Source of the DNA: JAICND01 sp040905905
Lineage (GTDB): Bacteria > Actinomycetota > Acidimicrobiia > Spongiisociales > ZC4RG35
Assembly (NCBI GenBank): GCA_040905905.1
Contig: JBBDQN010000028.1
Coordinates: forward strand, 1 to 34,404
Direction: 5' to 3'
Length of the DNA: 34,404 bases
Shown: piece after piece, positions 5,904 through 13,491 of the stretch
Numbering within the stretch: the stretch's first letter is position 1
Layout: each line of letters opens with the position of its first letter
Translations under genes and position numbers: made by a program
The notes under the pieces: generated by a model
What the model was told of the DNA's origin: nothing
Databases searched by the model: none
What the model saw: the letters and a program-made list of their open reading frames with translations, nothing else

Positions 5904-6706
5904 GCCCTATGACCCGTGATCTGATGTTCCAGGACGAAATAAGGGCATCCGTCCTGGAGGCTTACGCCGGGATCTCAACCGGTGGGGGAGAAGCGGTGGC
6001 CCGCCGCTTCTACAGCATCGAGGAGTTAGCCGAGGTTCCTCCTCGGTCGGTGGAATGGGCGCTGGGCGTGGGAAATCCGGTCCGTTATGCCTTCATCGAA
6101 CCGGGTGAGACCGTTCTCGATGTTGGCTCGGGCGGTGGCATCGACACCATTCTCGCGGCTAAGCGGACAGGGTCGGAGGGGAAGGCCATTGGCCTCGACA
6201 TCATGGAGGAGATGTGCAATCGGGCCCGGAACCACGCGGCCGAGGCAGGTGTCACAGAGTGGACCGAGTTCCTTCGCGGGGAGATGGAAGCCATCCCGCT
6301 CCCTACCGCTTCGGTGGATGTGGTTATCTCAAACGGGGTCCTCAATCTCTCTGCCCGCAAGAGCCGGGCCCTGGCGGAGATATTCCGGGTGCTTAGGCCC
6401 GGTGGCCGCATCTGTGTCGCCGACCTCACACTCGAAGGTGATCTGCCGCCGGAGGTCGCGAACGATCCAAGCGCCTGGGCTGGGTGAGTGTCCGGTGCCA
6501 TGGCGGAGCGTGCCTTCGCCACCAAACTGCAAAAGGCGGGGTTTGTCGACCTGTGGATCGGTGGGCACCGGCCGTTTGGTATCGACGATGCGGCTCTGTA
6601 CCCATTGTTCAGTAAAGAGGTCATCGCTCTGATGCGGGAAACCATCCACTCCGACCATCAGGACCACGTCGCCACCGGTGTCATCGTCAAAGCCCGGAGG
6701 CCCTAA
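5900..6706 (+). CDS. Selenocysteine ArsM-like SAM methyltransferase
   Basis: A 268-residue protein if the in-frame TGA at 6485-6487 is read as selenocysteine (residue 196). It follows the arsenite methyltransferase pattern: VLDVGSGGGID (residues 72-82), AIGLDIMEEM, LRGEMEAIPLP, then ISNGVLNLS, and FRVLRPGGRICVADL. Next comes DPSAWAG, then TGA, then VSGAMAERAFATKLQKAGF, where arsenite methyltransferases have a Cys in an AGCxxGAL context. The reading frame and alignment continue across the TGA. A hairpin 22 nt downstream fits a SECIS. Residue 146 is Gly where ArsM proteins have Cys (ISNCVxNL), so the usual As(III) triad is absent. Starts are GTG 5900 (overlaps the anti-sigma stop) or ATG 5909; GAGGAG lies at 5892-5897. 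Routine annotation would report two short genes here. Confidence 0.85.
6501..6521 (+). promoter_or_regulatory. SECIS-like hairpin after the Sec codon of the ArsM-like gene
   Basis: UGGCGGAG pairs with CUUCGCCA (8 pairs, one of them G-U) around a 5-nt loop CGUGC at 6509-6513. The loop begins 22 nt after the UGA. Loop size, G position and distance match bacterial SECIS elements, and the loop equals that of the leftward methyltransferase. Confidence 0.8.
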
Positions 6707-6757
6707 GGCTTCGACACCGGACCCAATCGTCAACGCGAATCGAGTATCGGAGAACAG

Positions 6758-8104
6758 GTGGACATCGTCGCTATCGTTGATCGGGGACTGGGCAACAGCG
6801 CCTACCTGGTGGATCTCGGTGACGGGCAGGGAATGGTGATCGACCCGGAGCGGAATCCCAGCCGCTATCTCACTGCAGCCGAGCAGATGGGGCTGCGCCT
6901 CCGTTGGGTCGTGGAGACACACCTCCATGCCGATTTCATCTCCGGGGGCCGTGAACTTGCCGCCCAAGGAGCCCAATTGTTGGCGCCGACCGAGAGCGGG
7001 CTGAGGTTCGATCACCGGGGTCTGTCCGACGGTGATGAGCTAGACCTTGGGGGGCTCAAGCTGGCGGTGATCGCTACCCCCGGCCACACCCCAGAGCACT
7101 GTGCCTATTTGCTTACGGACGGAATGGAATCGCTTGCACTTTTCTCAGGTGGAACGCTGATCGTGGGCGGCGTGGCCCGCACAGACCTGATATCGCCGGA
7201 CCTCACCGAGGATTTGGCCCGAGCCGCGTACCGGTCGATCAGGGACCGGCTAATGATCCTTCCTGACGACCTTGCGGTGTATCCGACCCACGGTGCCGGT
7301 TCGTTCTGCTCAGCTTCAGCCACAGGGGAGCGAACAACGACGATCGGCCGAGAGCGCATCTCCAACCCGCTTCTGCAGGCCACCGACGAAGACGACTTCG
7401 TCGTTCAACTCACTGAGCGCCTCGGAAGCTACCCGCCCTACTTCTTACGGCTGCGGGACTTGAACCAAGCTGGCCCGACGATCTACGGCTCGTCACCCCC
7501 GGCCATTCCGCGACTGACGCCTGACGAGGTGGCTCGCCTGATAGAGGCGGGTGCCGAGGTAATCGACGTTCGACCCATTCTCCATTTCGCCGCCGGCCAC
7601 ATCCCGGATTCTCTGTCGATCGAATTGCGTGACCAGTTCGCCACCTGGCTTGGTTGGCTGGTCGACCCTGAGAACGTTGTGGTTTTCGTCGCTGATCCTT
7701 ACCAGGATCTGGCCTACGCAGTCATCCAATCCCTCAACATCGGCTATGAGCAGATCGGTGGTTATCTCGCCGGCGGAATTCCTGCATGGCAGCAATCGGG
7801 GCGTGCAGTCACCCAGGTTCGCGTCCTTGGCGCCGACGAGATTCCATCCAGGCTCGCGATCGTCGATGTGCGCCAAGAAAGTGAGTGGGACACCGGTCAT
7901 GTCCCCGGGGCCATCCACGTTGAGCTGGGAGAATTCGCCGACCAAAGCGCTGAGCTCACCCGGGAGTTGGTCTTGCATTGTGGTCACGGGCAACGGTCGA
8001 TGACAGGTGCCAGCCTCCTTTTGCGGACCGGTAACGCCGACGTCGCAGTGACCATGGCATCTGCCGACGAGCTCAGCCGGGCTATTGCGTCGCCTGCTCG
8101 ATGA
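6758..8104 (+). CDS. MBL-fold hydrolase with two rhodanese domains
   Basis: A 448-residue fusion. Residues 1-200 form a metallo-beta-lactamase domain of the persulfide dioxygenase/glyoxalase II type: ETHLHADFISGGREL near residue 52, the metal-binding PGHTPEHCAY near 109, and YPTHGAGSFC near 176. Two rhodanese domains follow. The first (about 255-350) lacks an active-site Cys (VVFVADPYQDLAY). The second (about 360-445) has DVRQESEWDTGHVPGAIH and a loop HCGHGQRS with the sulfur-carrying Cys. Such proteins oxidise or transfer persulfide sulfur. GTG start with GGAG upstream. The end overlaps the MFS gene by ATGA. In this operon it may process persulfides or selenium/sulfur adducts, which is inference. 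Confidence 0.85.
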   Translation: MDIVAIVDRGLGNSAYLVDLGDGQGMVIDPERNPSRYLTAAEQMGLRLRWVVETHLHADFISGGRELAAQGAQLLAPTESGLRFDHRGLSDGDELDLGGLKLAVIATPGHTPEHCAYLLTDGMESLALFSGGTLIVGGVARTDLISPDLTEDLARAAYRSIRDRLMILPDDLAVYPTHGAGSFCSASATGERTTTIGRERISNPLLQATDEDDFVVQLTERLGSYPPYFLRLRDLNQAGPTIYGSSPPAIPRLTPDEVARLIEAGAEVIDVRPILHFAAGHIPDSLSIELRDQFATWLGWLVDPENVVVFVADPYQDLAYAVIQSLNIGYEQIGGYLAGGIPAWQQSGRAVTQVRVLGADEIPSRLAIVDVRQESEWDTGHVPGAIHVELGEFADQSAELTRELVLHCGHGQRSMTGASLLLRTGNADVAVTMASADELSRAIASPAR

Positions 8105-9351
8105 CCGCAACATCTAAGCCGATTCGGCTGGGACTACGGCCCAACCTGGCCCAGTTCATCCTGCTCGTAGCGGTGAACGCACTTGTCGGGGGCTTGCTTG
8201 GTCAAGAACGTACGGTACTTCCACTCCTTGCCCGAGATGAGTTCGGGCTGACTGGAGTCACCGCCGCGATGACGTTCATAGTCGCGTTCGGGTTAGTCAA
8301 GGCGATCACCAACTTTTTCGCAGGAACGCTCTCGGACCGGTTCGGACGCAAGCCTGTGCTGGTAGCTGGGTGGCTTTTCGGGCTTCCGGTCCCTTTGCTG
8401 CTCATCTGGGCCCCGACATGGAGTTGGGTGGTGGCCGCCAACGTCCTGTTGGGAATCAACCAGGGACTGACCTGGTCCACCACCGTGATTATGAAGATCG
8501 ACCTGGCCGGCCCCGAGCGGCGGGGTCTGGCGATGGGGATCAATGAGGCCGCGGGCTACATGGCGGTGGCGCTCACCGCCCTCGTCACAGGCCTCATAGC
8601 CGCCCAAGCCGGCTTACGACCCGGGCCGTTCTACCTTGGCATCGCCTACGCCGCCCTCGGCCTCGGGTTGTCGACCTTTTTGGTGCGGGAGACCAAAGCC
8701 TACGCGGCCCACGAGGCTGCTACTCACCAGATCCCACCCAGCATCCCCGAACACGACTTATCCGCTCGAGAGGTAGTCGCACGGACCAGCTTTGGTGAAC
8801 CCTCGCTGTCGGCGGCGAGCCAGGCCGGACTAATCAACAACTTGAACGACGGCATGGCCTGGGGACTATTCCCACTTTTCTTTGCGGCGGCCGGGCTCTC
8901 GGTCGCTCGCATCGGCATCCTCGCCGCCGTCTACCCGGGGCTCTGGGGTCTCGGCCAGCTTCTCACCGGAGCATGGTCCGACCGAGTCGGCCGCAAATGG
9001 CTCATCGTCGCCGGCATGTGGATCCAAGCCGCCGCTATCGCGTTGGTCGCTCTCGGAAGCGACTTCACGATATGGGTGATCGCCATGGCGCTTTTAGGCG
9101 TGGGGACCGCCATGGTCTATCCCACCCTGCTCGCCGCGGTAGGGGACCTTGCCCATCCCAGGTGGCGTGCCACCGCGGTGGGCGTTTACCGTTTCTGGCG
9201 CGACGCCGGCTTTGCTCTGGGCGCCATTGTTACCGGCGTAATTGCCGATCTGGCCAATGGGTCCATCGCTATTTGGACCGTCGCCGCGCTCACCGCTACC
9301 TCGGGAACTGTCGTGGCAGTCCGGATGCGAGAAACCCTCAGCCGCGCTTGA
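8101..9351 (+). CDS. MFS transporter
   Basis: A 416-residue major facilitator protein with about twelve membrane segments. The signature loop between TM2 and TM3 is GTLSDRFGRKPVLVAG, repeated in the second half as GAWSDRVGRKWLIVAG. Motif FGLVKAITNFFAG precedes the first loop. ATG overlaps the stop of the MBL-rhodanese gene. As the last gene of the ECF operon it is likely an exporter for the product or toxin handled by the system. No substrate can be deduced from sequence. It is not an Acr3 or ArsB protein. Confidence 0.85.
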   Translation: MTATSKPIRLGLRPNLAQFILLVAVNALVGGLLGQERTVLPLLARDEFGLTGVTAAMTFIVAFGLVKAITNFFAGTLSDRFGRKPVLVAGWLFGLPVPLLLIWAPTWSWVVAANVLLGINQGLTWSTTVIMKIDLAGPERRGLAMGINEAAGYMAVALTALVTGLIAAQAGLRPGPFYLGIAYAALGLGLSTFLVRETKAYAAHEAATHQIPPSIPEHDLSAREVVARTSFGEPSLSAASQAGLINNLNDGMAWGLFPLFFAAAGLSVARIGILAAVYPGLWGLGQLLTGAWSDRVGRKWLIVAGMWIQAAAIALVALGSDFTIWVIAMALLGVGTAMVYPTLLAAVGDLAHPRWRATAVGVYRFWRDAGFALGAIVTGVIADLANGSIAIWTVAALTATSGTVVAVRMRETLSRA

Positions 9352-9371
9352 AGTTCGCGACACACCAGATT

Positions 9372-9401
9372 GCGAACAAAGGGGTTGAGAATCTTGTTCG
9401 C
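9372..9401 (+). terminator. Hairpin after the MFS gene
   Basis: GCGAACAA (9372-9379) pairs with TTGTTCGC (9394-9401), 8 bp with a 14-nt loop, 20 nt after the MFS stop. A third GTTCGC at 9353-9358 could form an alternative stem. There is no U-run. It may end the operon, or the repeated GTTCGC boxes may be integrase arm sites. Confidence 0.35.
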
Positions 9402-9515
9402 GGTTTGTCCGCGGAAGGACGCAAATGCCGAGAGGGACCGCGAGGCGACGCAAGGTGAGAATCAAGCTAAACGCGCCTTTTTCCTGATTATGGCCTGATT
9501 GCCGGGCTTCCTCGC

Positions 9516-9563
9516 TTCCCTTACAAGGAAGAGGTCGGCGGTTCGAGCCCGTCAACGCCCACA
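9516..9563 (+). repeat. att-like direct repeat, copy B: 3' half of tRNA-Val(UAC)
   Basis: Perfect 48-bp match to 3056-3103, same strand. Here the preceding base is C, so the full 5-bp anticodon stem (CTTCC/GGAAG) is kept. The sequence further upstream is not a D-arm or acceptor strand, so this is also only a 3' half. It marks the right end of the island. Confidence 0.75.
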
Positions 9564-9656
9564 GAAAACCGCGCTACTGCTTGGCTCTCTTCGTTTTCGG
9601 TATCCGGACGGCAATGCCCAGGACGCGGACAGGACGCGATTTGCTCGTCGAGTCGC

Positions 9657-9678
9657 TGTGCGGCTCCTGTGCGGCTCC
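9657..9678 (+). repeat. Tandem 11-bp repeat right of the island edge
   Basis: TGTGCGGCTCC occurs twice back to back. A second pair, GGACGCG at 9621 and 9632, lies just before it. Paired short repeats beside a tRNA-derived att site resemble integrase arm-binding sites. Nothing else is seen between 9564 and 9741. Confidence 0.3.
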
Positions 9679-9741
9679 GCCTCATACTGGACATTGTGGC
9701 TCTGGTAGGTAGATGACAGTTTATGGACGCGGTTCCGGTTG

Positions 9742-10215
9742 CTAGGCGTCGTGACGGTTGTGGACTACGACCTCGCCGGTCAGTTTTACGGCCGCGGCCA
9801 GAGTGTTGGTAATTGTCCCGAATTTGCGGACGTTGTGGTGCAACAACTCCACCCGATGGGGTGGTTCGTCGGTTACCAGCTCGAGCGTGTAGTGCATCCT
9901 GGTCATCGCCGGGAGGGCGTCACGCCGTTCGGCTTGCACGACGACGCTTGCCAGCTCGTATCGGAACGGGAGGATCTCTGAGTAGCGTTCCACGTTCTTG
10001 AGCAGACAGGCGGCCAGGGCGGCACAGAGGAGCTCGGCTGGGCCCGGGCGGAATCCATCCGAGATCGACCCGGTGTCGGCCTTGATATCGGTGGTGTTGC
10101 AGCTGATCTGGCCATGCCCTCCGGGTCTGCTCACCCCATGCACCCGATAGGTCTGAGCCGATGAGGTCTTCGCCTCCTCACTTTTGCCGGCTCCGGTCGC
10201 CCGTGCGGAGGTCAT
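9742..10215 (-). CDS. OsmC-family protein
   Basis: A 157-residue OsmC-like protein. After an N-terminal strand region it has GFRPGPAELLCAALAACLL with the first family helix, followed by VVVQAERRD and the ending HHNVRKFGTITNTL. OsmC/Ohr proteins reduce organic hydroperoxides with two cysteines. Here a Cys is present in the first helix, but the second canonical Cys position in the RKFGTITNTL helix is not Cys, so a classical Ohr mechanism is doubtful. ATG at 10215 overlaps the acr3 stop (ATGA). Last gene of the arsenic-type operon. It contains no in-frame TGA. Confidence 0.8.
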   Translation of the reverse strand: MTSARATGAGKSEEAKTSSAQTYRVHGVSRPGGHGQISCNTTDIKADTGSISDGFRPGPAELLCAALAACLLKNVERYSEILPFRYELASVVVQAERRDALPAMTRMHYTLELVTDEPPHRVELLHHNVRKFGTITNTLAAAVKLTGEVVVHNRHDA

Positions 10216-11294
10216 GGCTGTTCCAAGGTCGTCGGGTAGAAGCGGCGGCGAGCCCAAAGGGCGACGTAGACGAGTCCGACGAGGACCGGGACTTCGATGA
10301 GGGGTCCGACGACGCCGGCGAGGGCTTCGCCGGAGGTGACTCCGAACACGCCGATGGCAACGGCGATGGCAAGCTCGAAGTTGTTGCTGGCGGCCGTGAA
10401 GCTCATCGATGTGTTCTTGGGATAGGTCATGCGAAGACGCAGCCCGAGGGCGAATGAGAGTGCCCACATCACGACGAAGTAGATGAGGAGTGGCAGGGCG
10501 ATACGGGCGACGTCCCATGGCTGAGCGGTGATCGTCTCCCCTTGGAGGGCGAACAGGACGACGATTGTGAACAACAGCCCATAGAGGGCCCAGGGAGCGA
10601 TTGTGGGAAGGAACCGGTTCTCGTACCACTCCACACCACGGCTGCGTTCACCCCAGCGTCGTGTCAGGTATCCAGCGACGAGAGGGATGCCCAAGAAGAC
10701 GAGGACGATCTTGGCAATCTCCCACATCGACACGTCGAGGCTGGCGGCGTCGAAGCCCAGCCAGCCGGGGAGCAACTCCAGATAGAAGTAGCCGAGGACG
10801 GCGTAGGCGACGATTTGGAACACGGAGTTGATGGCAACCAGCACCGCGGCGGCTTCCCGGTCGCCACAGGCGAGATCGTTCCAGATCAAGACCATTGCGA
10901 TGCAGCGGGCCAATCCGATGACGATCAGTCCGGTGCGGAATTCGGGCAGGTCGGAGAGCAGCAGCCAGGCGAGGGCGAACATCAGGGCGGGGCCAACGAT
11001 CCAGTTGAGGATGAGGGAGGTGGCCATGAGTTTGCGGTCGGCGGCGACCTCGCCGACCTGGGAGTAGCGGACCTTGGCCAACACCGGGTACATCATTGCC
11101 AGCAGGCCGATGGCGATCGGAAGCGACACACTGCCGATCTTGACGGTGTCGAGCCAGTCGTTGAGGTCGGGGATCAGGCGTCCCAGGACGATTCCGGCGA
11201 TCATGGCGACGCCGATCCACACCGGAAGGAAACGGTCGAGGCTCGACAGCCGCTTGAGGACCGGCGCCTCAGTAGCTGTGGCCGAGTCGGTCAC
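10212..11294 (-). CDS. acr3: Acr3-type arsenite efflux transporter
   Basis: A 360-residue integral membrane protein with about ten membrane segments. Typical Acr3 features: the opening RFLPVWIGVAMIAGIVLG, MMYPVLAKVRY, the conserved GLARCIAMVLIWNDLACGD carrying the Cys needed for As(III) transport, and the late KNTSMSFTAASNNFELAIAV. Acr3 exports arsenite using the proton motive force. GTG at 11294 overlaps the stop of the thioredoxin-like gene (GTGA). Member of the arsR operon. Confidence 0.92.
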   Translation of the reverse strand: MTDSATATEAPVLKRLSSLDRFLPVWIGVAMIAGIVLGRLIPDLNDWLDTVKIGSVSLPIAIGLLAMMYPVLAKVRYSQVGEVAADRKLMATSLILNWIVGPALMFALAWLLLSDLPEFRTGLIVIGLARCIAMVLIWNDLACGDREAAAVLVAINSVFQIVAYAVLGYFYLELLPGWLGFDAASLDVSMWEIAKIVLVFLGIPLVAGYLTRRWGERSRGVEWYENRFLPTIAPWALYGLLFTIVVLFALQGETITAQPWDVARIALPLLIYFVVMWALSFALGLRLRMTYPKNTSMSFTAASNNFELAIAVAIGVFGVTSGEALAGVVGPLIEVPVLVGLVYVALWARRRFYPTTLEQP

Positions 11295-11533
11295 GACCCG
11301 ATTCCGGCCAGGAGGCTGCGTAACTCGTCGACTGATGGGACCCGGCCCACCAGGACGACCTTGGCGTCGATCACGAGAGCTGGGGTCGACATCACGTCGT
11401 ACGTGACAATCTGGGCGAAGTCGGTCACTTTTTCGATGGCCGCTTCGAGACCGAGCGAGTCGAGCGCGGCGACGGTGCGGGCCTCCAGCGCTTTGCAGTT
11501 GGCGCATCCAGATCCGAGCACTTTGATCTCCAT
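11291..11533 (-). CDS. Small thioredoxin-fold redox protein
   Basis: An 80-residue thioredoxin_3 protein. The active site CANCKALE lies at residues 10-17, followed by TVAALDSLGLEAAIEKVTDF, the cis-Pro segment VMSTPALVIDAKVVLVGRVP, and a final helix. Proteins of this type often accompany UPF0718 permeases and arsenic genes, as putative thiol carriers or reductants. ATG 11533, stop overlapping the acr3 GTG. Confidence 0.85.
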   Translation of the reverse strand: MEIKVLGSGCANCKALEARTVAALDSLGLEAAIEKVTDFAQIVTYDVMSTPALVIDAKVVLVGRVPSVDELRSLLAGIGS

Positions 11534-11550
11534 GGTGTCGTCTCTTTCTC

Positions 11551-12606
11551 TTACAGGATCAGATTGAACAGAAAACCGACAGTGATGATGCCGGTCCCGA
11601 CCACCGCCACGAAAACCGCGAGCAGCTTGGGTTTGAGCACCCGCCGCAACAGGATCAACTCGGGCAGCGACAGAGCCACTACAGACATCATGAAGGCGAG
11701 GACGGTGCCCATGGCCAGTCCCTTGGCGTGGAGGGCTTCGACCAGGGGAAGAACTCCGGCAGCGTTCGAGTAGAGGGGGATCCCGACCAGGGTGGCGACG
11801 GGGACGGCGAGGGGGTTGTCGGGTCCGGCGACATCGACGAAGAAGTCTTCGGGGACCCATCCGTGGATGGCGGCTCCGACGGCGATGCCGATGAGGAGAT
11901 ACCGCCAGATCTTGGCGATGATGTTTCGCACCTCTTGGCGTCCCATGGCGAACCGGTCGGACCAGCTCATGCCCGACGACAGGTCGAGGGGCCGGCCCCG
12001 CAGGTTTGTTTCGAAGACGAACGGTTCGACCAACGATTCGAGGCGGAGTCTTCCTATCGCCCAGCCGGCGACGATCGCTATCGACAGGCCGGCCGCGACG
12101 TAGAGCGCGGCGATCTGCCAACCGAACAGGCCGAACAGCATGACGATGGCCACCTCGTTGACCATGGGGCTGGCGATCAGGAAGCTCATGGTCACCCCCA
12201 GCGGCACCCCGGCGGCGACGAACCCGATGAACCCAGGGACTGCGCTACACGAACAGAACGGGGTGACCACACCCAACCCGGCTGCCGCGACGTTCCCGAC
12301 TCCCTCGCGGCGGCCACCCAGGAGGGCACGAGTGCATTCGACGCTCATGAAGCTGCGCAGCATCGTCACCACGAAGATGATCCCGGTAAGTAGCAACAGG
12401 ATCTTGGTGGTGTCATAAACGAAGAACTCCACCGCGTCCCCGAGACGAGTCCCGGATTCGAGGCCGGCAACATCGAACACCACCCACTCCCAAAACGTTC
12501 GGTTGAGGGCGTAGAAGGCGATCCAGAGGGCGACAGCAACCAGCACCTTTCCCCACGACCGGAGAATCGGTCGCCGGGAGACGGGAGGTTTGGCCAGGAG
12601 AGTCAC
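11551..12606 (-). CDS. UPF0718 (ArsP-like) permease
   Basis: A 351-residue permease with about eight membrane segments. The central signature VVTPFCSCSAVPGFIGF holds the family CSC motif, and a second half-motif GIPLYSNAAGVLPLVEAL follows. ArsP-type members export organoarsenicals; others are of unknown substrate. Starts at GTG 12606, overlapping the ArsR stop (GTGA); the longer upstream frame overlaps arsR. The pairing with a thioredoxin-like protein is a common arrangement. Confidence 0.85.
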   Translation of the reverse strand: MTLLAKPPVSRRPILRSWGKVLVAVALWIAFYALNRTFWEWVVFDVAGLESGTRLGDAVEFFVYDTTKILLLLTGIIFVVTMLRSFMSVECTRALLGGRREGVGNVAAAGLGVVTPFCSCSAVPGFIGFVAAGVPLGVTMSFLIASPMVNEVAIVMLFGLFGWQIAALYVAAGLSIAIVAGWAIGRLRLESLVEPFVFETNLRGRPLDLSSGMSWSDRFAMGRQEVRNIIAKIWRYLLIGIAVGAAIHGWVPEDFFVDVAGPDNPLAVPVATLVGIPLYSNAAGVLPLVEALHAKGLAMGTVLAFMMSVVALSLPELILLRRVLKPKLLAVFVAVVGTGIITVGFLFNLIL

Positions 12607-12908
12607 GGTCGCACCCTCGACACCGCCCCAGGCAGGGTGTCGGCCAGACCGTCGATCACCCCCGGAGCAAAGTCGTAGTCGATCCAACGTCCCCGTCGGG
12701 AAGTCTTCACAAGGGCTGCCTCTCTCAACACCCGCAGGTGATACGACAACAGGTTCGGAGCAACTCCCACTGCCTCCTGGAGGTCACAAACGCAACTCGA
12801 ACCAAGTGAGAGATGGTCGAGGATCCTCAGGCGAATCGGATCGCTCAGCGCCGCAAAAAAGCGGGCCCTCGTCTCAAGCGATCTTGCTTCAAGACCCATT
12901 GAAGTCAT
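12603..12908 (-). CDS. arsR: ArsR-family metalloid-responsive repressor
   Basis: A 101-residue ArsR/SmtB winged helix: RFFAALSDPIRLRILDHL, the metal-site helix SSCVCDLQEAVG (the CVC pair that binds As(III) or Sb(III) in arsenic sensors), then VAPNLLSYHLRVLREAALV and the wing RRGRWIDY. It heads a five-gene leftward operon and probably represses it through the inverted repeat immediately upstream. Starts: ATG 12908 or ATG 12899. No clear ribosome site is visible for either, so a leaderless transcript is possible. Confidence 0.9.
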   Translation of the reverse strand: MTSMGLEARSLETRARFFAALSDPIRLRILDHLSLGSSCVCDLQEAVGVAPNLLSYHLRVLREAALVKTSRRGRWIDYDFAPGVIDGLADTLPGAVSRVRP

Positions 12909-12926
12909 GAGCCAAGTCTCGGCTCA
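12908..12926. promoter_or_regulatory. ArsR operator candidate
   Basis: TGAGCC-N7-GGCTCA, a perfect 6-bp inverted repeat directly in front of arsR, overlapping the first base of its ATG at 12908. Position suggests autorepression. Confidence 0.5.
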
Positions 12927-13491
12927 ATCGAGAGTCCGGAGTAGGGGACAAGGACCCTATGAACAGTCCCAAAGCAAGGTGCTTCCAGTGATCGGCGAGC
13001 TCATTTGAGCCAACGAGGTCGAACTCAACGCCCCCGGGTCGAGGCTTAGAGCCGAATGGCGGAGGACCTCATCGAAGAGCTGGTGGGAGAGATCTACGAC
13101 GAGACCGACCCAGACATCCTGTCGATGGAACGGTGACAATCCCTGCAACGCCTCCGTGTTCGTTCACTACTACCGCAAGCTGTTGGCGTTCCCTTTGCAG
13201 TGACTCTGACAGGTCACCACTTGCCTCCGCCTGCACCGGCCCGAGCGAAGCGGCTGCCGGTGCACCGACCATCGACCCGATAAGGATCAGTAGCAAACCC
13301 GCCATCAATGCGGCTAGGCAAAGCCAGCCAGGTCTCTCAGAGTGGTCGGAAGGAGAAGGCATCAAGGATTTGATGACGAGTCGACATAATAGGACCGCCT
13401 CCCCCAGGGAGGAGAGGCAACATTGTCGACGATCCGCCACTTACGCCGGTCAGGCGTTGCTCGGTGGTCCTAGAGTGCCGACAGGTGGACT
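12927..13491. other. Gap between arsR and the GAF-ANTAR gene
   Basis: Apart from the broken CorC pieces and the secretion-type segment, I see no intact gene or RNA. GTTGAG/CTCAA-like half-sites occur around 13010-13030 but are too imperfect to call. Confidence 0.3.
13056..13362. pseudogene. CorC-like CBS gene remnant broken by an inversion
   Basis: Minus strand around 13205-13132 reads QRERQQLAVVVNEHGGVAGI then VT, the CBS-domain end of a CorC/hemolysin-type transporter protein. The next piece should be VEDLIEELVGEI; it is present but on the plus strand at about 13062-13133: EDLIEELVGEIYDETDPDIL. The 75-bp continuation is thus flipped in place. Upstream on the minus strand the frame opens with an ATG at 13362 and a secretion-type segment (WLCLAALMAGLLLILIGSMV), which seems fused from another gene. 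None of this makes an intact protein. Confidence 0.5.

Noticed and set aside
5900..6706. Two separate genes (5900-6487 and 6488-6706)
   Set aside because: The second part has no plausible independent function and continues the ArsM domain in the same frame; the hairpin supports recoding.
9742..10629. Longer OsmC reading frame beginning near 10629
   Set aside because: The extension is arginine-rich shadow sequence of acr3 in another frame; the ATG at 10215 overlaps the acr3 stop.
10542..11567. 341-residue plus-strand ORF opposite acr3
   Set aside because: Acidic low-complexity shadow of a clear Acr3 gene.
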